DNA of 64,000 bases, taken from assembly GCA_000955795.1 (NCBI GenBank), contig JYOB01000017.1:62001-126000 (forward strand). Reading direction: 5' to 3'. The notes below the pieces were generated by a model, which had not been told where the DNA came from, did not search any database, and saw only the letters and a list, made by a program, of their open reading frames with translations. Source of the DNA: Burkholderiaceae bacterium 26. Its GTDB lineage: Bacteria > Pseudomonadota > Gammaproteobacteria > Burkholderiales > Burkholderiaceae. This document shows positions 26,220-36,459 of the stretch, in pieces. Position 1 is the stretch's first letter; each line of letters starts with the position of its first letter. The position numbers and the translations under genes were made by a program.

Positions 26220-29200
26220 CCTGACCCCGCGTGAACGGCTGCTGCCAGCCTGGCTGATCGGCACCCTGGGTGCGCTGATCGGGCTGGCGCTCGCCTTGAT
26301 GTTCCCCCGCGAACGTCTGGAGGCGCGCCTGCTGGAGGGCGGCAAGGTGGATGCGCTGTCGGTGGCCTACCTGGAAGCCTGGCTGCGCGTGCGCCCGAAC
26401 GACGGCGAGTTCTTGAGCGTGCTGGCTGCCCAGTACGTGCGCACGGGCCGCCTGGCAGAAGCTGAAGCCATGGTCGCGCGCATGCGCGCGCAGCACGACA
26501 AGACGCTCGACCGTGAAGCGCTGCTGCTCGATATCGCCATCCGAGAGCAACGCGCCTACGCGCTGCAACCGAACGATCCGCAACGCGCCGCCATGCTGGT
26601 TGACCTGCGTGGTCTGCTCAAGCAGGCGCTGGACTATCGCTGGACTGCAGCCGAGCTGGAGATGCTCGCCGCCAAGTCGCGTGGCTTGGACCAGGGGGCG
26701 ATTGCCATCCAGTTCTATCAACGTCTGGCAAAACAGGACGTGGCGCGCGCCGCGCAATGGCAGGCACGTACTGCTGAGATTGCGCTGGGCGTGGGCGAAT
26801 ACCGCGCCGCTGCCGCCGCCAACTTTGCCGCGCAGGCGACCGCCAAGTCGCTCGACGAACAGCGCCGCTACTTCATCGCCGGGCTGAAGGCACTGCAGGC
26901 TGGCAATCTGCTCGACGATGCCATGACAGAAGCGCAACGCCGAGTTGGCCCGCTGATCGACGATACCGAAACGCTGCGCTTTCTCACGCGCCTGGCGATG
27001 GCATGTAACCGGCCGGATCTGGCAGACCAATACGCGCGCCGCCTGCTGCGGCTGTCGTGGCATCAGGCCGGGGAGGGCATTGCCTTGGCCTCCGGTGTCG
27101 CCCGTCATGACTGGGCATTCGCGGGCCGGCCTGAACCGCTGCCAAGCCCTGCAGACCTGGTGTTCATGGATGGCCCGGAAGGCCTGGCGCGTCGACAGCG
27201 CCACGCTGCGCGCATTCGCCCGGTAGCGGATAAGCAGAACAAGGCTGACGATGCGGCTTCGTCCTCGCAACCGTCGGGCGCACAGGCCATCGCCCGCGGG
27301 ATCGCCCCGTTCAATGCCGAAGACTACGACCTCGCGTTCCAGGTTTTCATGGGCAGCGGCAATCTGAACGACGCCATGCGCGTGGCCGAGGCCGCCGTGC
27401 GTCAGCGCCCCGATCTGAAAATCTGGACCGAACGTGCCGCGCAGGTGGCTGAGTGGAACCGCCAACCGATGGCGGCGTTGAACTATTGGCTGGCGTACGC
27501 GCAATCCACTGGGGATGACGCGGCCTGGCACCATGTGTTGCGTCTGGCGCCCGCGCTCAACGAAGACCACGCCTATCTGGCGGGACTGCGCTACCAGGCA
27601 AGCCGCAGCCCGGGCGACATGAAGTTGCTCGACCAGATCATCGCGGCGTACGAGCGCCTGGGCGAACCCGTGGAAGGGCTGGCGTATCTGAACAGCATCG
27701 CGCGCGGGCCGCACCGCCAGGTGGTGCTGGAGCGCTACGCCAATCTGGCCGAGCGCGCAGGCAAAGACGATCAGGCTTACGACACCTACGTGCGTCTGCA
27801 GAAGGAGTTCGGCCCCAACGCGCAGTACGCGCTCAAGCTGGCGAACATCCTGTACGTGCGCGGGCAGTTCGCGCAGGCGCTTGCCGCCATGCAGGCCGCA
27901 GACAAGGCGGCCACGCCAACCGATGATCTCTACTGGCGGACCTTCGCCCAGCTCGCGCGTCTGAACCAGCGTGATGATCTGTCTCGTCAGGCGTATCGAC
28001 AGTTGCTGATCGGCGGCAAGGCTGAGCCAGACGATCTGACAACGATGATCGATTTCTACGACGCCAGCCCCATCGATGCTGGCCGTCTGGCTGAACTCGC
28101 CTTCCGGAAGGACGGCACGATGGTTCACCTGCAGCAGGCCATCTACTACTACACGCGTGCGCGCGCCTTCCGCCGCGTCGAGGGGTTGCTGGCCTCGCTC
28201 ACGCCGGAACAGCGCAAAGCGGCCGAGCGATCCGCCGGCGTGCTGGGCGCGCGCGCCGAGTATTTCCGCCAGAGCGGTCAGTGGGATGCCGCCATGCGTG
28301 ACTTGCGGCGCGCTGTGTCGCTGCCTGATGCGGGCAGCGATGTGAAGGCCGCCTTCCTGTGGGGCTTGCTGGATTCCGGACAGAACGCCGAGCTCAAGCG
28401 CGCATTGGCGCTTTGGCGTAGCGAGGCCGAAAACGATTCCGCGTACTGGGGTGCCTACGCTGCCGCTGGCCTGCAGCTGTTTGACGCCAACCTGGCGCTG
28501 CGCTTCCTGGGCCGCCAGGGCAAGTCGATGCAGACCGATCCGCTCTGGTTGCTGGCCTATGCCGATGCGCGTGAAATGGCCGGTCAGGCCGATGCTGCCT
28601 GGGCGCTGCGCCGCGAGGCCTGGTGGCTGCTGTGGCGCGCTGAAGACACGACAGGCAACGGCAAGGCCAACCCGCCCGCGGGGCGCCGCGTCGGCACGCG
28701 CGTCACGGTGGGGGATGGCGATGCGGTGCCGCTGGAAGAAGATGCACGCGCTGAATTGCGCGCCCGGCGCATCTCACTGGCGCAAACATTCGGGTCTGGC
28801 GACCTGGCGCAGCGTCTGCTGATCGAGCTGCTGCGCGATGATCGCCGCGCGACGAAGCAGGCCCGCGAAGGTGGCCGCTCGGCAATGGACAAGTCCGAGC
28901 TGGGCGATATCGACACGTTGCCGCCCGAGCCGCCACAGACCCCCGCCGACAAGCGCAAGCAGGCCCGCGTGAGCGATCAGCTTGTTTCCGCCGTGGCCAA
29001 GGAGGCCGCGCTGGGCTGGGCGCTCTCGCAGGAGGCGAACGATCTGGCGCGCGCGTGGCTGCTCCAGCAATACACGCGTCGCATGACACGCCCGGCCTAT
29101 GCCGAGATCTCCATTGCCCTGGCCGAGCGCGATCTGCAGACGCTCAACCGCCTGCTGGACGACACGCCTGACCGCATTCCGCTCTACAACCGCATCGATG

Positions 29201-30237
29201 CCAACGTGATGACGGACCGCCTCGGCGAGGCGCAGCGTCTGTCGTTTGAAGGGCTGACCACCGCCCCCGATGACGAGCAACTGCACGAACGTGTGCAGGA
29301 GACGCTGCTGACGAACGCGCAGGCGCTGGAGCCGCGCGAGACGTGGTTCAAGCAGGCGCCGCTGACGTACTTTGAGAGCAGCGCCGCCGCCGGTATCCGC
29401 CTGACCGATCACTACAGCATGCTCGTGCGCGCCACCCAGCGGAACCAGCGCTCGACCGACGATACGCAGTTGACCGGCGTGCCCGCGCAGGATCGGCAGG
29501 TGGATTGGATCTCGCAGTACCAGACGCAGAACACGCAGTGGAAGGGCACGGTGGGTTGGCGCCAGGGGCTGGGCTCGCTATACGCCTTCCGGCTGGACGG
29601 CCTGCTCGGCCAGGTTGGACCGGTCGGAACCGAACTGTCGATCGGTCGCAACCAGCCGGCCAATGAAACGCCGCAACTGCGTGTGGGCGGCGTGAAGGAT
29701 CTGTTCTCGATCGGCAACAACTGGCGCCTCACGCAAAACGAATACGTGCGCGCTCGCGTGGAAGGCGACCGCTTCTACGGGCAGGATCGCTCGTTCCTGG
29801 GCAGCGGCATGGTGTTCGATGGCGAAATCGGTCACCGCTTCCGGGTGGAATATCCGGACTACACGATCCGCGTGGTTGGTACCGTCGCACGCTACAACGC
29901 AACGGGCACGGTCAGCCCGTTGATGGCTCGCCTGCTTCCTTCGGGCGCCGCCGCCGACGTTGACCAGATCATGCCGCGCTCGTTCAACCAGTTCGGCATG
30001 CTGTTTGGCTTCGGCACGGATTATCTGGACCGCTACACGCGCGCATGGCGGCCCTTCATGGATGCGGGCATGCTGCATGACAACCGCGAAGGGTGGGGCG
30101 TGCAGGCCCAGCTTGGCGTGGCAGGCAGCGTGTTTGGCAACGATCATCTCGCGCTGTACATCGAGCACCAGTCGATTACGCGCGCGGGGACATCGCCGCT
30201 GACGGAGATCGGCCTGCGCTACCGCTGGCTCTACTGA
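26206..30237 (+). CDS. pelB: PelB, TPR scaffold and outer-membrane exporter
   Basis: 1343 residues: one N-terminal membrane anchor (about 14-33, LPAWLIGTLGALIGLALALMF region), then a long TPR-rich periplasmic section (repeated helical pairs such as VRTGRLAEAEAMVARM and QFAQALAAMQAADK). The last 300-350 residues form an outer-membrane beta-barrel ending LRYRWLY. It exports Pel and holds PelA through the TPR region. Length and layout match PelB. The start codon lies inside pelA (14-nt overlap), implying coupling. Confidence 0.95.
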   Translation: MWSADLTPRERLLPAWLIGTLGALIGLALALMFPRERLEARLLEGGKVDALSVAYLEAWLRVRPNDGEFLSVLAAQYVRTGRLAEAEAMVARMRAQHDKTLDREALLLDIAIREQRAYALQPNDPQRAAMLVDLRGLLKQALDYRWTAAELEMLAAKSRGLDQGAIAIQFYQRLAKQDVARAAQWQARTAEIALGVGEYRAAAAANFAAQATAKSLDEQRRYFIAGLKALQAGNLLDDAMTEAQRRVGPLIDDTETLRFLTRLAMACNRPDLADQYARRLLRLSWHQAGEGIALASGVARHDWAFAGRPEPLPSPADLVFMDGPEGLARRQRHAARIRPVADKQNKADDAASSSQPSGAQAIARGIAPFNAEDYDLAFQVFMGSGNLNDAMRVAEAAVRQRPDLKIWTERAAQVAEWNRQPMAALNYWLAYAQSTGDDAAWHHVLRLAPALNEDHAYLAGLRYQASRSPGDMKLLDQIIAAYERLGEPVEGLAYLNSIARGPHRQVVLERYANLAERAGKDDQAYDTYVRLQKEFGPNAQYALKLANILYVRGQFAQALAAMQAADKAATPTDDLYWRTFAQLARLNQRDDLSRQAYRQLLIGGKAEPDDLTTMIDFYDASPIDAGRLAELAFRKDGTMVHLQQAIYYYTRARAFRRVEGLLASLTPEQRKAAERSAGVLGARAEYFRQSGQWDAAMRDLRRAVSLPDAGSDVKAAFLWGLLDSGQNAELKRALALWRSEAENDSAYWGAYAAAGLQLFDANLALRFLGRQGKSMQTDPLWLLAYADAREMAGQADAAWALRREAWWLLWRAEDTTGNGKANPPAGRRVGTRVTVGDGDAVPLEEDARAELRARRISLAQTFGSGDLAQRLLIELLRDDRRATKQAREGGRSAMDKSELGDIDTLPPEPPQTPADKRKQARVSDQLVSAVAKEAALGWALSQEANDLARAWLLQQYTRRMTRPAYAEISIALAERDLQTLNRLLDDTPDRIPLYNRIDANVMTDRLGEAQRLSFEGLTTAPDDEQLHERVQETLLTNAQALEPRETWFKQAPLTYFESSAAAGIRLTDHYSMLVRATQRNQRSTDDTQLTGVPAQDRQVDWISQYQTQNTQWKGTVGWRQGLGSLYAFRLDGLLGQVGPVGTELSIGRNQPANETPQLRVGGVKDLFSIGNNWRLTQNEYVRARVEGDRFYGQDRSFLGSGMVFDGEIGHRFRVEYPDYTIRVVGTVARYNATGTVSPLMARLLPSGAAADVDQIMPRSFNQFGMLFGFGTDYLDRYTRAWRPFMDAGMLHDNREGWGVQAQLGVAGSVFGNDHLALYIEHQSITRAGTSPLTEIGLRYRWLY

Positions 30238-30270
30238 CAAGCAAGAACAAGACAACGGGGAAAGAACGAG

Positions 30271-30867
30271 ATGAAGCACACAACGGAAGACTCCAGGGAG
30301 AACGCGATGACACCCTTGATCAACAAGATGAAAGCCGGCCGCCGGCGCTGGCTGGCCATGGCAGCGGGCGTTGGTGCGGCGCTTGTGTTGTCCGCCTGTG
30401 CGGTGGTTGACAGCGCGCGTGCGCCGGCAACCAGCGCGTCGGATGCGTGGGTGGTCCTGCCCATCGCCAACTACACCGAAACGCCGCAGGCCGGCCTGCG
30501 TGCGGAGACGATTGCAGCCAGCATTCTCAAGGCGCGCGGCTTCTCCAACCTCAAGCAGTATCCAGCCAACCTGAACAGCGAGTCGCTGTTCGAGCCCGCC
30601 GAGCGCGAGGCCGTGGCGCGTGCGCTGGATTGGGCGCGCGGCGAGAAGGCCCGCTATGCCCTGACCGGCGCCGTGGATGAATGGCGCTACAAGGTCGGCG
30701 TGGATGGCGAGCCCGCGGTCGGCATCACGCTGCAAGTGATTGACGTGCAGACCGGCAACGTGATCTGGAGCGCGGCCGGCAGCCGCACCGGCTGGAGCCG
30801 CGATGCCGTGTCGGCGGTAGCGCAGAAGCTGCTGCGCGAACTGCTCTCGCCACTGGGCCGGGGCTGA
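30271..30867 (+). CDS. pelC: PelC, outer-membrane lipoprotein of the Pel exporter
   Basis: 198 residues with a lipobox LSAC after a basic N-terminus and hydrophobic core, so a lipidated protein after Cys43. The mature domain (WVVLPIANYTETPQAGLRAETIA, then VIDVQTGNVIWSA) matches PelC, which forms a periplasmic funnel guiding the positively charged polymer to PelB. The start at 30271 has GGGGAAAG upstream; an internal ATG at 30307 is also possible. The last base of its stop is the first of pelD (ATGA-type overlap). Confidence 0.92.
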   Translation: MKHTTEDSRENAMTPLINKMKAGRRRWLAMAAGVGAALVLSACAVVDSARAPATSASDAWVVLPIANYTETPQAGLRAETIAASILKARGFSNLKQYPANLNSESLFEPAEREAVARALDWARGEKARYALTGAVDEWRYKVGVDGEPAVGITLQVIDVQTGNVIWSAAGSRTGWSRDAVSAVAQKLLRELLSPLGRG

Positions 30868-32342
30868 TGAAGACCGAGTCGGCAGGTTCCGCTCAATCGG
30901 CTGGCCGCGCCGCCGCCGACGGGCGCGGCCAGGGTGGGCGAACTGAGCGGCGGCGCAACGCGCAAGGCATTGGTGCGTCCACCTGGTATGGGCGCCTGAT
31001 TGCTCCCGCCGTGTCCAGCCCGAGCGCTGTGCTCGAAACGCTGGGTACGGTGGTAGTGGCTATTGGCGTCGTCTGGCTGTTCGCGCCGGACAACCCACTG
31101 CTGCTCGGCTACGGCTTTCCGTGGATCTGGCTGGTGCCGCTCATCCTGGCGCTGCGCTACGGCACACTGCTCGGCGCGCTGGCCGCGCTGGTGGTGCTGG
31201 GCGCCTGGGCCGTGTTCTACGGACAGACGGCCGCTGCCGGCAGCTTCCCGCGCATGTACTTCCTGGGCGGCCTGATGCTTGTGTTGGTCGGCGGGCAGTA
31301 CGGCGACATCTGGGGCGCGCGGTTGTCGCGCGCCCGCACCGTCAATGGTTACCTGAACGACCGGCTGGCGGCGCTCACCAAAAACCATTTCCTGCTGCGC
31401 CTCTCGCACGAGCGCCTGGAAAACGACCTGTTGGCCAAGCCGACCACGCTGCGCGACACACTCACGCAGTTGCGCAATATCGCGCTGGCCGCGCGCGAGC
31501 ACGGCACGGCCGAGAACGCGCCTGATGTGGCGCAACTGCCCGGCGCCGAGCCGTTCCTGCAATGGACGGCGCAGGCCTGCCAACTGGAAGTGGCGGCCAT
31601 GGTGCGCGTGATCGGCAACCGCATCGACACCGAGCCGGTAGCCCGCGTGGGTACGCCGTTCGACATCGTTGCCGATGATCCGTTGATCCGCCATTGCATC
31701 GACACCCACACGCTGGGCCACCCGCAGGCGCCCGAGCTGCGGAATGTGAACAACCCCGAAGACGGCTCGCGCTACGTGGCGTGCGCGCCGGTGCTCTCGG
31801 GGGCGGATGAGCTGATCGGCCTGGTGGTCGTGCATCAGATGCCGTTCCTCTCACTGTCGTACGAGAACCTGCAGTTCCTGCTCGTGCTGCTTGGCTACTA
31901 CGCCGACGGTGTGCGCCACCTCACCGTCAGCTCCGAGATCCTGGACCTCGTGCCCGATGCGCCGTACGAGTTCGCGCTCGACCTCGGCCGGCTGGCACGC
32001 CTGCATCGCGACACCGGTATCGATTCGTCGGTGGTGGCGCTCATCTTCCACCAGGACGAGGCCAGCGATGCGCTGTTCGAGAGCGTCGTGCGCAGCCGCC
32101 GTGCGCTGGATGTTGTCTGGCAGGCAAACGGCAAGAACCGCCGCGCCATCATCACGCTGATGCCGCTGTCGGGCGCGGGCGCCGTGTCGGCCTATCTGGT
32201 GCGCATTGAAGACAGCCTGCGTGCGCAGTTCGGTGTCGACTTCGAGGGCGCACATATCAGCGTGCAGACCTTGCATGTGACCGGCGAGCATCCGGGCGAA
32301 GCACTGCAGCGCTTCCTCTCGCGCTGCCATCTCGACGGATAG
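30867..32342 (+). CDS. pelD: PelD, c-di-GMP receptor of the Pel synthase
   Basis: 491 residues. A cytosolic N-terminus is followed by membrane segments between about residues 55 and 145, a GAF domain (about 220-350) and a degenerate GGDEF domain. The active-site GGDEF signature is absent, but an RxxD inhibitory-site motif is present as R412-A-L-D415, the place where PelD binds c-di-GMP. This makes polymer synthesis dependent on c-di-GMP after transcription. The start overlaps the pelC stop. It would sit in the inner-membrane complex with PelE, PelF and PelG. Confidence 0.95.
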   Translation: MKTESAGSAQSAGRAAADGRGQGGRTERRRNAQGIGASTWYGRLIAPAVSSPSAVLETLGTVVVAIGVVWLFAPDNPLLLGYGFPWIWLVPLILALRYGTLLGALAALVVLGAWAVFYGQTAAAGSFPRMYFLGGLMLVLVGGQYGDIWGARLSRARTVNGYLNDRLAALTKNHFLLRLSHERLENDLLAKPTTLRDTLTQLRNIALAAREHGTAENAPDVAQLPGAEPFLQWTAQACQLEVAAMVRVIGNRIDTEPVARVGTPFDIVADDPLIRHCIDTHTLGHPQAPELRNVNNPEDGSRYVACAPVLSGADELIGLVVVHQMPFLSLSYENLQFLLVLLGYYADGVRHLTVSSEILDLVPDAPYEFALDLGRLARLHRDTGIDSSVVALIFHQDEASDALFESVVRSRRALDVVWQANGKNRRAIITLMPLSGAGAVSAYLVRIEDSLRAQFGVDFEGAHISVQTLHVTGEHPGEALQRFLSRCHLDG

Positions 32343-32368
32343 AGGCGGTCAGGCCATGCGGATCGACC

Positions 32369-33355
32369 ATGTTTAAGCTCACGCTCGGCGGCATCGCGGC
32401 CCAGATCGCGGCAGTGGCGATGGCACTGCACGCCGGCAACAGCCTTGCGCTGCTGCTGTCGTGCCTGATGCTGCAGGGCACCGCCGCCGCGCTGATCGGC
32501 CTGGCTGCGTGGCGCTTGCTGCCGCGCCGCTATCGCGTGCCGTTCGTGTGGACGTATGGCTACCTGACGGCGCTGTGCTTTTTTGTGCCGGTGGCCGGCG
32601 TCCTGCTGGTGCTCGGTAGCCTGCTGCTCGCCAAGCTGTTTCCCAAGCCCGAAGACGACAAGGACATCGCCGATGTTGGGCTGCCGGTGTTCGTGGCGCA
32701 TTTGATCTCACGCGTGACGCATGGTGGGGGTGCGCGGCTGCGTGCACAGCTCAGCAACGAGCGCGCGCCGGTGCAGAGCCGTATGACTGCGCTGGTGGCC
32801 ATGCAGTCGATGCCCACGCGCACTGCCAGCCCCGTGCTGCGCGACCTGCTGGCCGATCCGGTGGACGATATCCGCCTGCTGGCCTACGGCATGCTCGACA
32901 ACGCCGAGAAGGTGCTCACGCAAAAGATCCTGGCCGAGCTGCCACGCCTGGAAGAAGCCACCACGCCCGAGGCGCGCTACGACATCAACAAGCGCCTGGC
33001 CGACCTGTATTGGGAGCTGATCTATCAGAACCTCGTGCAGGGCGACGTGTACCGCTACACCGCCGAGCAGGTCGAGCGCTACGCCAGCGCCGCGCTCGAC
33101 ATCCAGCCCGACAACGCCGCGCTGTGGTACATGCGCGGCCGGCTAGCCCTGTCGCGCCGCGAGCCCGATGTGGCCGAGTCCCACCTGCGCCGTGCTGAAT
33201 CCCTCGGCTTCCCGCGAGACCGCCTGCTGCCTCCGCTGGCCGAGGCCTGCTACCTGCGCCGCGACTATGCCGGCGCGCGTGCGGCGCTGGCGCAGTTCTC
33301 CAGCCGTTCTCCGCTGCCGTTGCTGCGCCCGCTGTTGCGCTACTGGACATCATGA
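32369..33355 (+). CDS. pelE: PelE, inner-membrane TPR protein
   Basis: 328 residues: hydrophobic N-terminal segments (about 4-90, LALLLSCLMLQGTAAALIG and VPVAGVLLVLGSLLLAKLF) and a cytosolic helical C-terminal half with TPR-like pairs (RYASAALDIQPDNAALWYMRGRL read over about 240-262). PelE scaffolds the synthase complex. It has a 26-nt gap from pelD and an ATGA overlap with pelF. Confidence 0.92.
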   Translation: MFKLTLGGIAAQIAAVAMALHAGNSLALLLSCLMLQGTAAALIGLAAWRLLPRRYRVPFVWTYGYLTALCFFVPVAGVLLVLGSLLLAKLFPKPEDDKDIADVGLPVFVAHLISRVTHGGGARLRAQLSNERAPVQSRMTALVAMQSMPTRTASPVLRDLLADPVDDIRLLAYGMLDNAEKVLTQKILAELPRLEEATTPEARYDINKRLADLYWELIYQNLVQGDVYRYTAEQVERYASAALDIQPDNAALWYMRGRLALSRREPDVAESHLRRAESLGFPRDRLLPPLAEACYLRRDYAGARAALAQFSSRSPLPLLRPLLRYWTS

Positions 33356-34974
33356 GCAACGACCACTTTCCGCGCGCCCAGTCTGCCGACGTTGCGCTGC
33401 TGCTTGAAGGGACCTTCCCCTACGTGAGCGGCGGGGTGTCGAGCTGGGTCAACCAGATGATCCGGGCGTTTCCGGACATCCGCTTTGCCATCGTCTTCAT
33501 TGGCAGCCGCCGTGAGGATTACGGCAAGCCCGTCTACGCCATTCCCGACAACGTGGTGCACCTGGAGTGCCACTACCTGTACGACTTTCCGCCGCCGCCG
33601 CTGGTGCAGGCCAGCGGCGGCGATGCCGCAGCGTTCGAGCGCTCGCGCAAGCTGCACGACGCGTTGCGCGATCCGGCAAACAAGGAAGAGACGGCTGACT
33701 TGATTCGCGCCTCGATTGCAGACCTGCGCGACGATGGCCCGTTGGCCGAGGAGCAGTTCCTCTACAGCCACCGCGCGTGGGACATGATGACGGACTACTA
33801 CCGGCGCTATTGCACCGACCCGTCGTTCACGGACTACTTCTGGACCGTGCGCATCATGCACAAGCCGCTGTGGCAGCTTGTGCGCATTGCCGAAAACCTC
33901 ATCCCGGTGAAGGTGTTCCATACCATCTCGACCGGCTATGCAGGCTTCCTGGGAGCGCTGCTGCGCTATCGGCGCGGGCGTCCGCTGCTGGTGTCCGAGC
34001 ACGGCATCTACACCAAGGAACGGAAGATCGACCTGTTCCAGAGCCAGTGGATTCGTGACAACCGCAGCATCTTCGAGAAGGACATCGCGCAGATCAGCTA
34101 CTTCCGCGATCTGTGGGTGCGGTTTTTCGAAACCATGGGCCGTGTCTGCTATGACGCGGCCGAAGACATCGTCGCGCTGTACGAAGGCAATCGGCAGCGC
34201 CAGGTCATTGACGGCGCGCCGGCCGAGAAGACGCGCAGCATTCCCAACGGCATCAACCTGCCGCGCCTGGCCGCGCTGCGCGAGAAGCGCCAGGCCAACG
34301 TGCCGCACGTGATGTGCCTGATCGGCCGGGTGGTGCCCATCAAAGACGTGAAGACGTTCATTCGGGCCATGCTGACCGTCACGCGCGAGATGCCCGATGC
34401 GGAAGGCTGGATTGCCGGCCCGGAAGACGAAGACCCGGAATACGCGCAGGAATGCCACAGCTTGGCTGAAAGCCTGGGCCTGGGCGACCGCATCAAGTTC
34501 CTGGGCTTCCAGAAGATCGACGACATCCTGCCGAAGGTGGGCGTGCTGGTGCTGAGTTCCATCAGCGAGGCGCTGCCGCTGGTGGTGCTGGAAGGGTTTG
34601 CCGCGGGCGTGCCGTCAGTCACGACCGATGTGGGTTCGTGCCGGCAACTGCTGTTCGGCCTGGAGGGTGAAGACGCGGCATTGGGTGCGGCCGGCGCCGT
34701 GGTGCGCATTGCCGACCCGGCTGCCCTGGCCGCCGAAGTGCTCACACTGCTGCGCGATGAAACGCGCTGGCATGCGGCCCAGGCCGCTGGCATTGCCCGC
34801 GTCGAACGCTATTACACGCAAGAGATGATGGTCGGCAGCTACCGCGAGCTGTATACGCGCCTGCAGACGTTGCCCGACATGAGTACCGAGCACGGTGCCA
34901 AGGCCGCTTCTGTCGCTGCGGCGGCCTGCCCGCACCACGCTCAGCAGAACAAGCCACATGAGGGAGCCCGCTGA
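33352..34974 (+). CDS. pelF: PelF, Pel glycosyltransferase
   Basis: A 540-residue cytosolic GT4-family glycosyltransferase that polymerises amino sugars from UDP-activated precursors. Signatures are LLLEGTFPYVSGGVSSWV at the N-terminus, HTISTGYAGFLGALL, SIPNGINLPRL, LIGRVVPIKDVKTF, and the GT4 E-x7-E motif in SEALPLVVLEGFAAGVP. The C-terminal tail is Ala/His-rich. Its start overlaps pelE (ATGA). Its stop shares one base with the pelG start (TGATG). Confidence 0.95.
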   Translation: MSNDHFPRAQSADVALLLEGTFPYVSGGVSSWVNQMIRAFPDIRFAIVFIGSRREDYGKPVYAIPDNVVHLECHYLYDFPPPPLVQASGGDAAAFERSRKLHDALRDPANKEETADLIRASIADLRDDGPLAEEQFLYSHRAWDMMTDYYRRYCTDPSFTDYFWTVRIMHKPLWQLVRIAENLIPVKVFHTISTGYAGFLGALLRYRRGRPLLVSEHGIYTKERKIDLFQSQWIRDNRSIFEKDIAQISYFRDLWVRFFETMGRVCYDAAEDIVALYEGNRQRQVIDGAPAEKTRSIPNGINLPRLAALREKRQANVPHVMCLIGRVVPIKDVKTFIRAMLTVTREMPDAEGWIAGPEDEDPEYAQECHSLAESLGLGDRIKFLGFQKIDDILPKVGVLVLSSISEALPLVVLEGFAAGVPSVTTDVGSCRQLLFGLEGEDAALGAAGAVVRIADPAALAAEVLTLLRDETRWHAAQAAGIARVERYYTQEMMVGSYRELYTRLQTLPDMSTEHGAKAASVAAAACPHHAQQNKPHEGAR

Positions 34975-36344
34975 TGGCCGGCATTGGTTTTGAGCTGCGC
35001 AAGATGCTCAAGCGCGACAGCCTGCTCGGGCTGCTGCGCGCCTACACCTACGCCGGCATCATCAGCTCCGGGCCGTGGATTCTCTCCATCGTCGGGATTC
35101 TGCTGATCGGTATCCTGAGCCTGCCGTTCGTGATTCCCGGCTCGCTCATCACGCAGTTCCAGGTGTCGGTCACCTACCTGATTGCGGTCAGCCTGATCCT
35201 GACGGGGCCGCTGCAGCTTGCCTTCACGCGCTTTACGTCCGACCGCCTGTTCGAGAAGCGCGACGACCTGATCCTGCCCAACTACCACGCCGTGTCGCTC
35301 GTAATGACGCTGATCGCGGGCGGGCTTGGGCTGCTCGTCATCGTGTTTGCGTTTCCGCAGCAATCGGCCATCTACCGGCTGCTGATGCTGGCCGGTTTCG
35401 TGGTCATGGCCAACATCTGGATAGCGGTGATCTTCTTGTCGGGCATGAAGCAGTACAAGGCGATCGTGTGGATCTTCCTGGTCGGCTACACGCTCACCGT
35501 GCTGCTGGCGCTGCTGTTTAACCGGTTCGGGTTGGAAGGGCTGCTGCTGGGGTTCGTGACGGGGCAGCTCTTCTTGCTGATCGGCATGGCCGCGCTCATC
35601 TACCGCAACTTCAGCGGGCGGCGCTTCGTGTCGTTCGAGGTGTTCGACAAGCGGTTTGCGTATCCGTCGCTCATGCTGATCGGGCTGCTCTACAACCTCG
35701 GCATCTGGCTCGACAAGTTCATGTTCTGGTACGCACCGGGCACGGGGCAGCAGGTGATCGGGCCGCTGCACGCGTCGGTCATCTACGACATTCCGGTGTT
35801 CCTGGCGTACCTCGGCATCATCCCCGGCATGGCGGTGTTCCTGGTGCGCATCGAGACCGACTTTGTCGAGTACTACGACGCCTTCTATGACGCCGTGCGA
35901 GGCGGGGCATCGCTTGAGCACATCGAGGACATGCGCAACACGATGGTGCAGACCATTCGTGCCGGCCTGTACGAGATCGTGAAGATTCAGGCGATGGCCG
36001 CGCTGGTGCTGTTTGCCGTTGGCGCTGCGGTGCTGCGGGCGTTGCAGATTTCCGAGTTGTATCTGCCGCTGCTGTATGTCGACACCATTGCCGCGAGCTT
36101 GCAGGTGGTGTTTCTGGGCGTGGTGAACATCTTCTTCTACCTGGACCGGCGCCGCGTGGTGCTGGCGTTGACGGCGGCGTTTGTGGCGCTCAACGGCGTG
36201 TTGACGTGGATTACGTTGCAGCTCGGGCCGGCCTGGTATGGATACGGATTTGCCGTGTCGCTGCTCTTGGTTGTGATGGCGAGCCTGGTGATCCTCGACC
36301 GGAAGCTGGATCGGCTGGAGTACGAGACGTTTATGTTGCAGTGA
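34974..36344 (+). CDS. pelG: PelG, Pel polymer inner-membrane transporter
   Basis: A 456-residue integral membrane protein with about 12 hydrophobic segments. The conserved start GIGFELRKML and the block IISSGPWILSI are typical of PelG, a MOP/flippase-like protein that moves the growing polymer across the inner membrane. It overlaps pelF by one base and is the last gene of pelABCDEFG. A large-loop hairpin with T-run follows. Confidence 0.95.
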   Translation: MAGIGFELRKMLKRDSLLGLLRAYTYAGIISSGPWILSIVGILLIGILSLPFVIPGSLITQFQVSVTYLIAVSLILTGPLQLAFTRFTSDRLFEKRDDLILPNYHAVSLVMTLIAGGLGLLVIVFAFPQQSAIYRLLMLAGFVVMANIWIAVIFLSGMKQYKAIVWIFLVGYTLTVLLALLFNRFGLEGLLLGFVTGQLFLLIGMAALIYRNFSGRRFVSFEVFDKRFAYPSLMLIGLLYNLGIWLDKFMFWYAPGTGQQVIGPLHASVIYDIPVFLAYLGIIPGMAVFLVRIETDFVEYYDAFYDAVRGGASLEHIEDMRNTMVQTIRAGLYEIVKIQAMAALVLFAVGAAVLRALQISELYLPLLYVDTIAASLQVVFLGVVNIFFYLDRRRVVLALTAAFVALNGVLTWITLQLGPAWYGYGFAVSLLLVVMASLVILDRKLDRLEYETFMLQ

Positions 36345-36415
36345 GGCTGGCCGACAGCCTCCGTTGCTGTCTGGAACCCCGCCCGCGACACTTCAACCTC
36401 CGTTCTCGACCCTTC

Positions 36416-36459
36416 AAGCCTCGCGCACCGCGCTCCATGCGCCAGCCGCGAGGCTTTTT
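36416..36459 (+). terminator. Probable terminator of the pel operon
   Basis: AAGCCTCGCG (36416-36425) pairs perfectly with CGCGAGGCTT (36447-36456), followed by TTT. The 21-base loop is long, so efficiency is uncertain. It lies 72 nt after pelG. Confidence 0.6.

Noticed and set aside
26107-28128. 673-codon open frame on the minus strand
   Set aside because: Antisense to pelB, whose plus-strand frame has family features throughout.
30687-31835. 382-codon open frame on the minus strand over pelC/pelD
   Set aside because: Antisense to confident pel genes; His/Arg/Gln-rich shadow composition.
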